Of a stretch of DNA of 64,000 nt, positions 22,338-33,982 are shown in pieces (positions within the stretch are counted from its first letter, which is position 1; the number at the start of each line of letters is the position of its first letter). The stretch covers positions 15,629,001 to 15,693,000 of the forward strand of contig NC_092674.1 of assembly GCF_964355755.1 (NCBI RefSeq). Direction: 5' to 3'. Under the pieces are notes generated by a model, which saw only the letters and a program-made list of their open reading frames with translations, ran no database searches and was not told where the DNA came from. The translations under genes and the position numbers were made by a program. This stretch comes from Antedon mediterranea. Its lineage: Eukaryota > Echinodermata > Crinoidea > Comatulida > Antedonidae.

Positions 22338-23407
22338 TATGTGTAGTTTAATATTCCAGGAATGTTTAGTTGATTTGATGATAGTAGGGGTAGTTGATAA
22401 TTAGTAGTTTAGGTGATTCAAACACAATAAATGTAGTTGATTAATCAGTAATTGTTTGGCTAATTTAAACACAACATGTGTAGTTTAATATTCCAGGAAT
22501 TTTTAGTTGATTTGATGATAGTAGGTGTAGTTGATAATTAATTATGGTTCAGGTGATTCAAACACAATGAATGTAGTTGATTCATCAGTAATTGTTTGGC
22601 TAATTTAAACACAACATGTGTAGTTTAATATTCCAGGAATTTTTAGTTGATTTGATGATAGTAGGGGTAGTTGATAATTAGTTATTGTTCAGGTGATTCA
22701 AACACAATAAATGTAGTTGATTAATCAGTAATTGTTTGACTAATTTAAACACAACATGTGTAATTTAATATTCCAGGAATTTTTAGTTGATTTGATGATA
22801 GTAGGTGTAGTTGATAATTAATTATGGTTCAGGTGATTCAAACACAATGAATGTAGTTGATTCATCAGTAATTGTTTGGCTAATTTAAACACAACATGTG
22901 TAGTTTAATATTCCAGGAATTTTTAGTTGATTTGATGATAGTAGGGGTAGTTGATAATTAGTTATTGTTCAGGTGATTCAAACACAATAAATGTAGTTGA
23001 TTAATCAGTAATTGTTTGACTAATTTAAACACAACATGTGTAATTTAATATTCCAGGAATTTTTAGTTGATTTGATGATAGTAGGTGTAGTTGATGATTA
23101 ATTATTGTTCAGGTGATTCAAACACAATAAATGTAGTTGATTAATCAGTAATTGTTTGGCTAATTTAAACACAACATGTGTAGTTTAATATTCAGGAACG
23201 TTTAGTTGATTTGATGATAGTAGTGGTAGTTGATAATTAGTTATTGTTCAGGTGATTCAAACAAAATAAATGTAGTTGATTAATCAGTAATTGTTTAATA
23301 TTCCAGGAATTTTTAGTTGATTTGATGATAGTAGGGGTAGTTGATAATTAGTAATAAAGGTAGTTGATTAATCAGTAATTGTTTGGCTAATTTAAACACA
23401 ACATGTG
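22338..23407. repeat. 140-bp satellite, about 7.5 copies
   Basis: The marker acaacatgtg recurs at 22471, 22611, 22751, 22891, 23031 and 23171, exactly 140 bp apart. Two variants alternate (gtaggtgtag with ttcatcag; gtaggggtag with ttaatcag), giving a 280-bp higher-order unit. The array is cut at 23407 by a LINE and a remnant resumes at 29592. Confidence 0.88.
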
Positions 23408-24441
23408 TTTCTCGAAAGGTCGGTTCATGTTCAGTTAGAACAGTACCTTGTGGAAAATGATCTTATTTATCAATATCAGTCAGGTTTTCGGCAATTTCAT
23501 TCTACCGAAAGAACTTTAATTAATCTATTAGACACAATTAAATTAAATAACTCCAAAGGTACACATACTGGTATGGTACTTATAGATTTATGTAAGGCAT
23601 TCGACACTGTCGATCATGATATATTGTGTGAAAAGCTTTTGTTAATGGGCATCACCTCATTAGATTTAATTGGTTTCGTTCATATTTGTCAAACAGAAGC
23701 CAAATTGTTAAAATCGAAGACTCCTTATCCGTTCCCATGGATATTTCACGTGGAGTTCCACGGGGTAGCATATTGGGTCCTTTGCTTTTTTTATGTTTCA
23801 TAAACGATATGGTTGTAAGTATCGACCCTGAATGCAAATTGCTGTTATATGCTGATGACAGTGCAATTGTTTTTTGGCACAAAGATCCGACTGTCGTCGC
23901 TGATAAACATAGTAAAGCTCTTGATTCATGTAGAGTATGGCTTGTCGATAACAAACTATCTATCAATATCAGTGAAACTGAATCTATCATCTTTTGTACC
24001 CAAAAAAGGCTTCAACGTTTACGATCTTTCAATATTATTTCTCATGGCGTTACTTTAACGGGTTCAAAATCAGTAAAATATTTAGGTATAGAACTTGATA
24101 GTTCTGCCTCTTGTAACAACATCGCCAAAAGTGTAATAAAAAAGGCGAATAGTAGATTAAGGTATTTATATCGTCAGGCTAGTTGCTTGGACAAAAATAC
24201 AAAAAAACTGTTATGCTCTGTCTTAATTCAATGCTTGTTTGATTATTGTGCTTCGACTTGGTATGAAGGTATTGACAAAGTTTTGAAGCAAAAACTACAG
24301 ACCACTCAGAACAAATTTGTGCGTTTTATTTACGGTTTCGGACCACGATCTCATATTGGTCAGAAGGAGTTATCAGACATTGGCATGCTTAAAATGGATA
24401 TGAAAGGGTTCCTAGCAATATCATTTTATTGGCTCAACGTG
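23408..24441 (+). mobile_element. CR1-like LINE, first half (RT), broken
   Basis: RT motifs run in order: FRQFHSTERT, LIDLCKAFDTVDH, then after a frameshift near 23680 GVPRGSILGPLLF, YADDSAIVF and KYLGIELD. The 5' end starts inside the RT, so it is 5'-truncated. Its coding frame continues at 28861 after a 4.4-kb interruption. Confidence 0.8.
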
Positions 24442-24864
24442 TAGATCAATCAGTTTTAAGCTTGCCATAGTCATACTTAATGTTTTGGAGGACGACAACG
24501 CCCTCAAAACGCCACTGAGAAACCTGTGAAAAACTTTTTGTGACGTCACTAAAAGTTATTTTTGTATTACAGAGATAGGAATTTAGCAGTAAATCATTGA
24601 TTGATGCAAAAGCATGGTAGTAATTACTTATCGCTTTGATATTTTTATTCTTGGATAAGTATGTTAGCCTAATCGAATAAAATTAATTCATATTATCACC
24701 CTTTTTTTTTTTTAACGGATTTTAATTTCGTTTTTCAAGGCCACCTTTTACGAAATTCATAGCCAAATGCCTATCTTGCTGGGTACACGGAGTTATTTTG
24801 CGCATGCGTGAGAATCACAGAGTCGATCTCATTGGCCTCTCTCTCGACCCTCCTCTCGCGAGCG

Positions 24865-26487
24865 ATGTTTATTCGCCGTGGTTAGGATTCCGGCACCGGA
24901 ACTCAACTGCCCAGCGTTAGGGAATCCGACACGCTATTGCGCATGCCCAGAGTGAGGTAATCGGCGACTCTATACCACCAAAGAATATATATCACAAGAA
25001 TGAGTAATCCGCGATTTTCCCTGTAACAGTAATATTGTCCATGTGGTAGGGCGCCGCCATAAGTGTGGATGTATCTGGGATGTATACAACTTTTTGTGAC
25101 GGTTTCACTAATCAAAGGCTGGACCACCGGTAGTATTTTCATGATAAAAAATGTTATAAACTACATGCCAACATCATGTTAAATACTATTTGGATGTTTA
25201 ATTGTTTGTTTTATGCAATTTATTTAGTAAAAACTGCCGTATAAACAGTTTGCTTTATCAACCGGGCGCTACGATAGCGTGACCGGGCGTGTTGGTGTTT
25301 ACGCGTTTTCACGAACGATAGTTTAATAATATTCCTATATTTAAACTTGTTTCTGGTAAAACAAATAAATGTTAATGATATTTAACATTTTGTCCTATTA
25401 ATAACATGTATTTTATACTAATTTATATCATAAAAACAATACTTAATTTACCGGGCGTAGAGTAGTACACGGCAATGGTAAAGAATAGGCCGTGCTGAGT
25501 AACGATTCGTTGATTTTTGGTGTTGCTGTGTTAGGCTTTTTTTGTGAACTAACTTAGCATGTTAGTAAATAATTGTCTGTAAAAGTGAATGTACACTAGT
25601 TTGTTAATAAATATGTAGTTTGTAATAAAATAGTTTACAATTGCAAAATATATTATCATAATTCTATTTAATGTGACATGTATAATATCTATTAAATCAA
25701 GTCTTATTTAGTATGTATACATCCGCCCTTATGCGGGCGGGCATCACTCTCTGGAGCTCTCTGTTACAAATTTCTCATGCAAAAATCGCGGAATACTCAT
25801 TCTTGTGATATATATTCTTTGATACCACCTATCAACAACAGCGATGGATCATTTCATAGCTGCGCCACACACGGCAAACTAGTCTAGATGCCTACTAATA
25901 CGGTATCCACTAATCTAGGCTAGGGTTACCAGTTAGACGTGACCAGTGGGCCTATTTATTTTTTAATTAAATAGTGGTTGCTTCATTCATATATAAACTT
26001 CATATCATTATGAATTATATAATTACATGACTAGTTTTATGATTTTTCATAACGCATTATACTGTACATAACAACATGCAATCACAAGTTGATTTGTTGA
26101 CGGCAGCCACCGCGTGGATGTGAAAACTGTTCGGAAAGTCAGGGTCGCAACGCTAACAACAGCATTACGATTCTTAGATAGATACTGATACTTATTAATA
26201 TCATTATAATTATTTTAACGCGTGGCGTAGTCGTATTTTAATTATTAATTCATGTATGGCATAGGCCAAGTTTCATCCATCGCTCTCTCGCTCGCGCAAC
26301 GACTATCTAGGCTACAGTAAATCCCTATAACACTCCGACTCTCGGTGGTGTGGTGTGTGTGGCACTCTATAAGTGCAAGCTATAATTCACTTCCCAGAGC
26401 TATGAGCATGCGCAATAGCGTGTCGGATTCCCTAACGGTGGGCAGTTGAGTTCCGGTGCCGGAATCCTAACCACGGCGATGTTTATT
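24865..26487. mobile_element. Foldback-type DNA element with 9-bp target duplication
   Basis: The element is 24874-26478 (1,605 bp). Terminal inverted repeats begin CGCCGTGGTTAGGATTCCGG, and about 76 bp match with few differences. ATGTTTATT flanks it at 24865-24873 and 26479-26487. A second inner inverted pair (caccaaagaatatatatcac region near 24987; complement near 25800-25830) shows the arms originally ran further; the right arm carries about 550 bp of extra sequence. No transposase. A 9-bp duplication fits MULE/foldback-type elements. Confidence 0.75.
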
Positions 26488-26708
26488 TCGCTATTTTATA
26501 TTTATTATACACGTATTATTGAAACATTCATTTTATTATTATTTCGTTGTAATTAACTGAAATTGATGGAAATTTGTCCACATCGTCTTGTTAACACGGG
26601 TGTTAACATCGTTTTGAAGAAACGGTTGGACGAGTAAATGGTGTTTGACAATGCCATGGCCTGGAGCTAGCTAGGCCTAGTCCTAGAGGCCTAGGTCTTT
26701 TATTTTAG

Positions 26709-27424
26709 TAGTGATGACTGCTGGATACGGTGTTTAGTCGCCCGGCCAGAGGTGAGCTGAGAGCGTATGCTCCTTTATGTATCGTTGAGGGTGTTAATGG
26801 TAGGCACAATTGTGTTACTGTATTATGTATATGCACATTATTTATAAGTACGTTTATTAATATTGTTGTGTGCTGTAGTGTCCTGACTAACGCATTATTA
26901 AAATATTTTTTTGTTATTACATGCCGCCCTAGCTAGGCAACACTGAATACTAAATATTAGGATTCCCAATAAAATGAATAGAGGTGGATTTTCTCTAATG
27001 TAGTAATAAAGGTTATAACAGGCCAGGCCTAGTTAGGGGTATTTGAGCTTGTATCATATACAGTAAATAAACAATTCATTTGTATTTTTACCTACCTACA
27101 GGTCTATAATTGGAGTGCAACTATGATAATTGATGGACGGGATAAGCAAATGTATTTATTGATTGGAATGGAAGCGCAAATGTTAGAGTCAAATTATAAT
27201 ATTAAGGTAACAGATACTGAGCATTGCTATTTTAAACTGATCAAACCTACATAATACATTATACTAAATTATTATTTTGTTTTGAGGGCAGATAAACATG
27301 TGCTTATTCATTTTCCTTTTTTCAGGTGAATAGAAAGATGCCCAGCGTACTTTATAATAGATGCTACTTGGATCATCATGCTTGCACGATACATTTATGC
27401 AGTATACTAAGACACCAAGTATAG
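26709..27424 (+). CDS. Candidate small spliced gene, 5' end not found
   Basis: Three exon-like blocks stay open in one frame: 26709-26751, 27102-27206 and 27326-27424 (ending TAG). Junctions are TATTTTAG/exon/GTGAGC, CTACAG/exon/GTAACA and TTTTTTCAG/exon. Phase-0 joins give 81 complete residues, with ARPE then VYNWSATMII and SNYNIK then VNRKMP. An AATAAA lies about 130 nt after the stop. No domain or start codon is recognised; it may be a fragment of a host gene carried with the 4.4-kb segment, or chance. Confidence 0.3.
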
Positions 27425-28860
27425 AATGAGCGCAGACAATTAAAATTACAGAACTAAATATTTATGAAGAATACTAGTAAAATATGCATAATAGAATTCT
27501 TTAGACGCGAGTGCTAGGGTTACAGTCATACTGTAACTCTGGGTATATAAACAAATAAACCACTACTGTACTTTTTTTTATTTATTTAGCCAAATACTAT
27601 GTACAATGGACATTTATGAAAGAATCCATCTCTTGAATATGATGGAGCTGGCTGGTGTAGATAGAATTAAAATGTATCACTCAGGTCTCAAAAGTAATTT
27701 ATGTCCCGTTTCAAAAATCCTGCTTGTTCCAAACTCATTATGATACATTTGTTCAATAAAATTCATTCCACACACTATTAGTATTTCTGCCATATAATTT
27801 GTTGATGTTTACAATTTTATTATTAGTACTATTACAGTTCTTCAAAGCCATCTCATGTACTGTTGATTCCATAAATCTGCAAAGATAAGACCAATAAATG
27901 GATGGAAATGTACTATTATTTTTATTCAATCCTACCTAGGCCCTATAGTATTATATTTTATGACTTGGTAACAAACAGAAAGAGGTAATTATTTAATTAC
28001 AGTTACTAACTAAACTATAATAATCCTCTATGCCTCACCTCTGCTCTACTTTAATTATTAGTATTATTATAATATACTGTATTACTATATTATTAGTCAA
28101 TAACAAAAGTCAGAGCCAAAAACAAGTTCAACACAAGCTTACCTTTTTTATTTACGTCGCCTTTTACATACGTCTACGCCCGCGCCTTGTCCACTTCCTG
28201 GAGGTTCGTCGGTGGACCGGCGACTACTACTCTCTTGTACTGTAGGCCATGGAGTAACTCCATGTGTAGGCCTGGCCTAGCCTAGTATAGTACTAGCGAA
28301 TTTAGAAGAAACTATAGTCTACTAGACCTAGCCTAATTTGTAGTCTGCGTGAGTGGTTTAGTGTGAGAGATGTACAAATACACACTTTCTTCTTTTCACG
28401 TACAATCTTTGCAGACATAACTTTTTATTGATTTGTGAAATATCGATATTTTCTACGACTGCAGCAACAGGGAGCTTGCAACACGTGAGTCTCGTGTAGG
28501 ATGGGTTTGTTTATTTTGTTTACACCACACAGTCCGCGAACGAGACAAGGCGGTGATTGGACTGTATTAAAATTCATTAACCAATCACAAAACGACTGCT
28601 GCCGTGGCTACAACCCCGGGTGTTTCAAACTCTAAATTTGACGATCTCGTACGTGCGTATAGAACGTTCATAAAAATTAAGATGGCGTGCCAGTTAGTCG
28701 GCCATTTTGCGGACGTTTTATACCAAAATTTAATTTGTTTATTTCTCAAGTTCTACTAGGTATTTGAATCTAATTTTTTGTGTGCTGTTTATTAACATTA
28801 AAAGGATTCATACAAAGTCATTTTTGTGAAATTTTAAAATCCTTTCATATCCATTTTAAG

Positions 28861-29591
28861 GTGGAAAGTAGAGTAAAATTTCTCAGGTTTTGTAATGTTC
28901 ATAAAATTTTCAATAACAAAGCAGCTCCATATCTATCTGAACATTTCTCACGGACATCCACAATCCACACACATAACACACGCCAACGTAATGTTAATCT
29001 GGTTTTACCTCTACTTAAAGGAAATAAACAGTCTCATTCTACTTTTTTCTTCTCTGCTATCAAAGACTGGAACGCTCTTCCATCAAACTTAAAATTAATT
29101 TCCATCATAACTACCTTCAAATCTCATTAAAAAACATTTTGAACGCAATATTTAATATTTATAATAATTTTGATAACTATAATGGTCTTGATAACGTGCA
29201 ATCTTACTCATTACTTGTTTGCTTTCTCTTTTAATTTTTCTGTTTTACTGGGCTTTATTTTTAATGTATATATATATATATATATATATTTTTTATAAAT
29301 GTTGTATTTTAGATAAGATAAGATAAGATAAGATAAATCTTTATTGTCATGAACACAACAAGGCGAACATGAAATTGGTTTTCCTTGATGCTTAAAAACA
29401 CATACAATATATAAAACATTAAAAATATCAATACAATACATTTTCTATTGTTTGTTATGTGCAATTTGGACCCCATTGGAAATGGGCTGGTTTTTCCGGC
29501 ATAATGGGTGTTCCTAATGCTCGTCATTTTGTCTTTTGTCTGTTTGTTATTTTAATGTTGAGCATCAAATAAATTCAATCAATCAAAAAAA
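28861..29591 (+). mobile_element. CR1-like LINE, second half (C-terminus and 3' UTR)
   Basis: Encodes the conserved tail (KIFNNKAAPYLSEHF, THNTRQRN, DWNALPSNL) then a 3' UTR with ta repeats at about 29265-29290 and a final aataaattcaatcaatc tail. A short reverse element starting with a gataa repeat (29311-29336, then atctttattgtcatg) is nested up to about 29441. Directly after the tail the 140-bp satellite resumes. Confidence 0.78.
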
Positions 29592-29656
29592 GTAGTTTAA
29601 CATTCAGAAATGTTTAGTTGATTTGATGATAGTAGGTGTAGTTGATAATTAGTTAT
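29592..29656. repeat. Satellite remnant flanking the LINE
   Basis: tagtttaacattcag and agttgatttgatgatagtag match the 140-bp unit from the base where the array was cut at 23407, so the LINE landed inside this satellite. Confidence 0.75.
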
Positions 29657-29740
29657 TAATTAAATTTCAGTATATCACCGGGCGGTTTAGAATTAATGTT
29701 CTTTGCCTCTTGTGTATCGAGTTCGAACAATACCATGAAA

Positions 29741-29811
29741 GCCCCAGTGGTCTAATGGTTAGGACATCTGCATATCAAGCAGGTGGTCCGAGTTCGAGTC
29801 TCGGTTGGGGC
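29741..29811 (+). tRNA. tRNA-like gene, anticodon ATC (Asp-type), copy 1
   Basis: A 71-nt cloverleaf. The acceptor GCCCCAG pairs with TTGGGGC, D-stem GTCT with GGAC, anticodon stem TCTGC with GCAGG around ATATCAA, and T-stem CCGAG with CTCGG around TTCGAGT. The loop puts ATC at 34-36, which would read GAU (Asp). A34 is rare for this box, so a pseudogene or amplified relic is possible. Downstream is GTTTC, not a run of four T, so pol III termination looks weak. Confidence 0.65.
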
Positions 29812-30104
29812 GACTGTTTCTCATTCTCACAGATTTCCTCATCTTTATCGTTTCAAATTAATTAATTAAATTTCAGTATATCACCGGGCGGTTTAGAATT
29901 AATGTTCTTTGCCTCTTGTGTTTATATATATAAAAGTATCTCTTCGGAGATCCCGCCTCGTGAAAAAAAATACTGAAAGATGAGGGCGTATCAATTTGAT
30001 CTCTGTTGCGCGTGCGTACAACTGAGGACTAGTGCTGTTCCGCCGTACCACGCCGAGAATGTTAAAGAGTCGTTATCCAATCGAGTTCGAACAATACCAT
30101 GAAA

Positions 30105-30175
30105 GCCCCAGTGGTCTAATGGTTAGGACATCTGCATATCAAGCAGGCGGTCCGAGTTCGAGTCTCGGTTGGGGC
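30105..30175 (+). tRNA. tRNA-like gene, anticodon ATC, copy 2
   Basis: Same cloverleaf with GCAGGCGG in place of GCAGGTGG. It lies in a unit repeated every 364-382 bp. Upstream in the unit are a TATA-like tatatataaaag and a perfect atctc/TTCG/gagat hairpin. Confidence 0.65.
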
Positions 30176-30468
30176 GACTGTTTCTCATTCTCACAGATTT
30201 CCTCATCTTTATCGTTTCAAATTAATTAATTAAATTTCAGTATATCACCGGGCGGTTTAGAATTAATGTTCTTTGCCTCTTGTGTTTATATATATAAAAG
30301 TATCTCTTCGGAGATCCCGCCTCGTGAATAAAAATACTGAAAGATGAGGGCGTATCAATTTGATCTCTGTTGCGCGTGCGTACAACTGAGGACTAGTGCT
30401 GTTCCGCCGTACCACGCCGAGAATGTTAAAGAGTCGTTATCCAATCGAGTTCGAACAATACCATGAAA

Positions 30469-30539
30469 GCCCCAGTGGTCTAATGGTTAGGACATCTGCA
30501 TATCAAGCAGGCGGTCCGAGTTCGAGTCTCGGTTGGGGC
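30469..30539 (+). tRNA. tRNA-like gene, anticodon ATC, copy 3
   Basis: As copy 2 but with discriminator A instead of G. An 18-bp duplication in the downstream spacer makes this unit 382 bp. Confidence 0.62.
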
Positions 30540-30850
30540 AACTGTTTCTCATTCTCACAGATTTCCTCATTCTCACAGATTTCCTCATCTTTATCGTTTC
30601 AAATTAATTAATTAAATTTCAGTATATCACCGGGCGGTTTAGAATTAATGTTCTTTGCCTCTTGTGTTTATATATATAAAAGTATCTCTTCGGAGATCCC
30701 GCCTCGTGAATAAAAATACTGAAAGATGAGGGCGTATCAATTTGATCTCTGTTGCGCGTGCGTACAACTGAGGACTAGTGCTGTTCCGCCGTACCACGCC
30801 GAGAATGTTAAAGAGTCGTTATCCAATCGAGTTCGAACAATACCATGAAA

Positions 30851-30921
30851 GCCCCAGTGGTCTAATGGTTAGGACATCTGCATATCAAGCAGGCGGTCCG
30901 AGTTCGAGTCTCGGTTGGGGC
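30851..30921 (+). tRNA. tRNA-like gene, anticodon ATC, copy 4
   Basis: Identical to copy 2 in the cloverleaf. It faces copy 5 across an AT-rich centre, so the end of the cluster is a large inverted repeat. Confidence 0.65.
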
Positions 30922-31103
30922 GACTGTTTCTCATTCTCACAGATTTCCTCATCTCTATCGTTTCAAATTATATAATATAATATATATATATAAACACAAG
31001 AGGCAAAGAACATTAATTCTAAACCGCCCGGTGATATACTGAAATTTAATTAATTAATTTGAAACGATAAAGATGAGGAAATCTGTGAGAATGAGAAAAA
31101 GTC

Positions 31104-31174
31104 GCCCCAACCGAGATTCGAACTCGGACCGCCTGCTTGATATGCAGATGTCCTAACCATTAGACCACTGGGGC
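31104..31174 (-). tRNA. tRNA-like gene, anticodon ATC, inverted copy 5
   Basis: This copy has the canonical T-loop TTCGAAT and a proper TTTTT terminator right after GGGGCGAC. It is the best candidate for a transcribed gene in the cluster. The anticodon is again ATC. A 3'-half fragment (tctcggttggggcgac) lies at 31224-31239 on the plus strand. Confidence 0.72.
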
Positions 31175-31239
31175 TTTCATGGTATTGTTCGAACTCGATT
31201 GGATAACGACTCTTTAACATTCTCTCGGTTGGGGCGACT

Positions 31240-31664
31240 TTTTCTCATTCTCACAGATTTCCTCATCTTTATCGTTTCAAATAATGAGATAAGAGAGCTG
31301 CTTAAAATAAGGACACAAGAAGAAATTTGTAGCATAATCTATAGGCTAGGCTAGGCCATAACATAGCTCTTTGATTCGTTTGTTGGTGCCTGACCTTTCG
31401 TCGCCTTGTAAATTGTAGGCCTACAGCCTTCTAATAAGGTGTTTTACAGATTGCCGATGACGGCAAATTAATTGCTATACCTGTATAATATATGCACAAT
31501 ATACTGTACATAGCATGTATTGCATAAATATGCTATAAAGGAAGATAATAATCTGTAACTTAACATTCGCCGCCATATCATCGCTAGACAAAAATAATAA
31601 CAATAAAGGACGCCCTCAATAATTATTTGTCAGAGACTTTTTATTGGCCGAATATGCCCGACTC
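31240..31664. other. Non-coding stretch between tRNA cluster and Penelope remnant
   Basis: No gene or element recognised. Confidence 0.45.
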
Positions 31665-31802
31665 CTTTCTCACAGAAAGCCGGTATATACCGGTTATATT
31701 TCCGGCACGATAGTCCGATGAGAATGGGTATATGCCGGTAACGATACCGGCACGACGCCAGCACTGTACCGGTATATTGCAGGCACATCTGTGAGAAAGG
31801 GG
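31665..31802. mobile_element. Small MITE-like element with CTTTCTCACAGA ends
   Basis: cctttctcacag at about 31666 faces ctgtgagaaagg at about 31790. Inside, ccggtatata and its complements recur. It lies at the point where the Penelope-like coding sequence stops. Confidence 0.4.
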
Positions 31803-33745
31803 CTTTTGAGGCAGAGGTTGCATTTTTTGTTTGCGCTACTATATGCTTTAGCAGATGCCAAGATGCGCCATGAGATTGAATAGTCTGTGTTGTTGTCCTT
31901 GAGTGTCCAAATATGTTTACTGAGTTCGGTTGAGTTTCTAGAACGTGTATGACGGAATGATGAGGTGTGATTTCTGTATCGTGTTTTAAAATCAGTTTCA
32001 GTGAGTCCGATATAAGTTTCCGAGGTGGATTTGTCTTTGCGTGTAACTGTGGCTTGGTATATTACAGATGATTGTAGGCAATTTCCGTTTAGCGGGCATG
32101 TGTTTTTCTGTCGGCAGTTGCATGTTTTGATTTCTTGCGTGTTTTCCATGGATGTTGTTTCGGGCTGGTTGAGTATTCTCTTGTTGTGACTGTGTATTAT
32201 CTGTTTCATATTGTTCATACAACTGTAGCTAATCTTGATGGTGTTTCGGTTGAAAATTTTTCTTAGTTTGTTATCTTTTGGAAAATGTTTGTCTACTAGG
32301 GATAGGAATTTCTGTCCAATGTTTGTGCTGACGTTTTTGCTGAACGGTGGGTTGTACCACAGAATGTCGTTTCGTTGTCTGTTTTTTCGTCTTGTCTGGG
32401 TTACCGGCTCGTATTTTAGTGTGTACTGGTATCCACTGTCGTTGAGAGTTTTCTGGTATACAGGGGCGGCTTGGTTGAATGAATTCTTGTCGGATGACAA
32501 GGACGAGAGTCGTTTGTTTATTCCGGCGGGTATATTCTTTAGGATGGTCGGTGGGTGGTTACTTTGTTGATGGATATACTGTAACGTGACGTTTGGTTTG
32601 GTGTAGGGCTGGTATGTGTTCCTCGCTAGGTTTAGTGTGACGTCTAAGAAGTTGATGACTTGTTTGTTTGCTTCTATGGTAATGCGTAGGCCGTTATCTT
32701 TGAATATTTGGCATATGTCTTTTTTAATGTTTTCTGTGCTTTTAGGTGTGGTGTCTGTGACGGCAAGGCCGTCATCTCTGTAAAGTCCTATGTTGATTCC
32801 TAGTTTCTGTTGTAATTGGTGTAACAGGAAGCTTCCAACAAGTTCACACGTTTCTGCGCCATCATAACTACCCATAGTCACATCGAATGCTGTGGGGCCT
32901 TTCTTTTGCCACGGTTGCTGTTTGTGTGATAATATTGATTTTTTGGTATGTACGATGATGTCTCTTTCGTCGTTAGGTAATATCATCGTATCTATTAGCG
33001 AAGTCTAGTGCTTTGTTCAGCAGGTCATTGCTGATAGAGGGGTAAAATTCTGCGATGTCGAAGCATATAAAGTTGTGTTGTTGTTTCTTGTCGATGCTCT
33101 TAAACCAGTCGATGACCGATGAGGTATTTTTCCATTGATTGGTGCGAAGTTTTGATGTAATTTTGCTGTTAATACGATCGAGTATAGTTTTGCTTATCTT
33201 GCCTATCTCGGATTTGGTCGGGTTTATTAATCGGCAAGTCGGTTTGTTAGTGAAGTTCGGTTTGTGGTCTTTAAGGGTTATGAAAGCATCTTTATTTGCA
33301 GTTGTATCCACTCTGTTGGCGATGTTCAATTTTGTTGCAATACTTTTGTTTTTTCTATGAATCGTTTGTACGAGTTCAGGTTCTGCTTTCTTGTATGATT
33401 TGGTGATGTTTTCTTCTAGGAGGTTGTCATACGTCGGTGGGTCTAGTTTGTAAAAATTTGTGGTTTTGTCGGCTGCAATTAAAAGTTCGGGCTCGTTTTC
33501 AATTTTCTTGGAGTCGGTTTTTAACTTGTTGAGTAGAGGGTTGTCTGCGTTTTTGAATGTTGTCGATTGTATCAGATGGAGTATGTCATCTTCGAATTTG
33601 TATAGTTCTTCGATCGGTGGTGGGTTTTTGGTAGACTTGAAGCCAAATGTTTGCTTGGATGATGCGGTGGTCTATGGGACGTTGTATTAATTTGCTCTGC
33701 GTCCTAAAAGGCCTGAGTGTCGCAGGTCTGATGTAGACCGTACAT
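31800..33745 (-). mobile_element. Penelope-like retroelement remnant (RT plus GIY-YIG endonuclease)
   Basis: On the minus strand, about 33690-33330 reads the N-terminal region with AADKTTNFYKLD. The ORF at 32973-33329 gives ITLKDHKPNF and FICFDIAEFYPSIS. After a frame overlap near 32980, the ORF ending near 31800 gives TMGSYDGAETCELV, the YRDDGLAV catalytic box, a CNC...CPLNGNC zinc-type motif and the GIY-YIG core YIGLTETDFKTRYRNH. The C-terminus is lost at the MITE-like element, and the frame overlap makes it non-functional. It abuts the U1 array. Confidence 0.8.
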
Positions 33746-33982
33746 CACTTAAATGATTTGTCGGTATGAAATTACAAATTCCAATACTATTAAAAACAAC
33801 TAGCATTTAAATTTAGTTGATATGAAAATATGTTTGAGAATAGACTACAGTTAATGTAAGTTACAGAAGAGTATATTACTATTTACATTATGACACTGTA
33901 ACTGAATATAAATACCAGAATGACACTTGTACAACGATACCAAGCCAATATGTCAGCTAAGAACGTGGTATGGCGTTTAAGC

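Larger units (their letters stand above)
24442..28860. other. 4.4-kb segment splitting the LINE
   Basis: Removing it together with one copy of the flanking GTG (24439-24441 and 28861-28863) restores the LINE frame (FYWLNV then ESRVKF). Its last 20 bp (28841-28860) are an exact inverted copy of LINE sequence at 24388-24407. It holds a foldback element (24874-26478), a candidate small spliced gene (26709-27424) and a GC-richer block near 28600-28720 with an aagatggcg motif (YY1-type) at 28679-28687. The rest shows nothing recognisable. Confidence 0.7.

Noticed and set aside
22338-23407. CRISPR-like array
   Set aside because: Repeat and spacer are equally conserved; it is a 140-bp satellite in animal DNA.
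30032-30229. 65-codon frame repeated three times with the motif SLGWGDCFSFSQ
   Set aside because: It runs through the tRNA cloverleaf, so the repeats reflect tRNA unit duplication.
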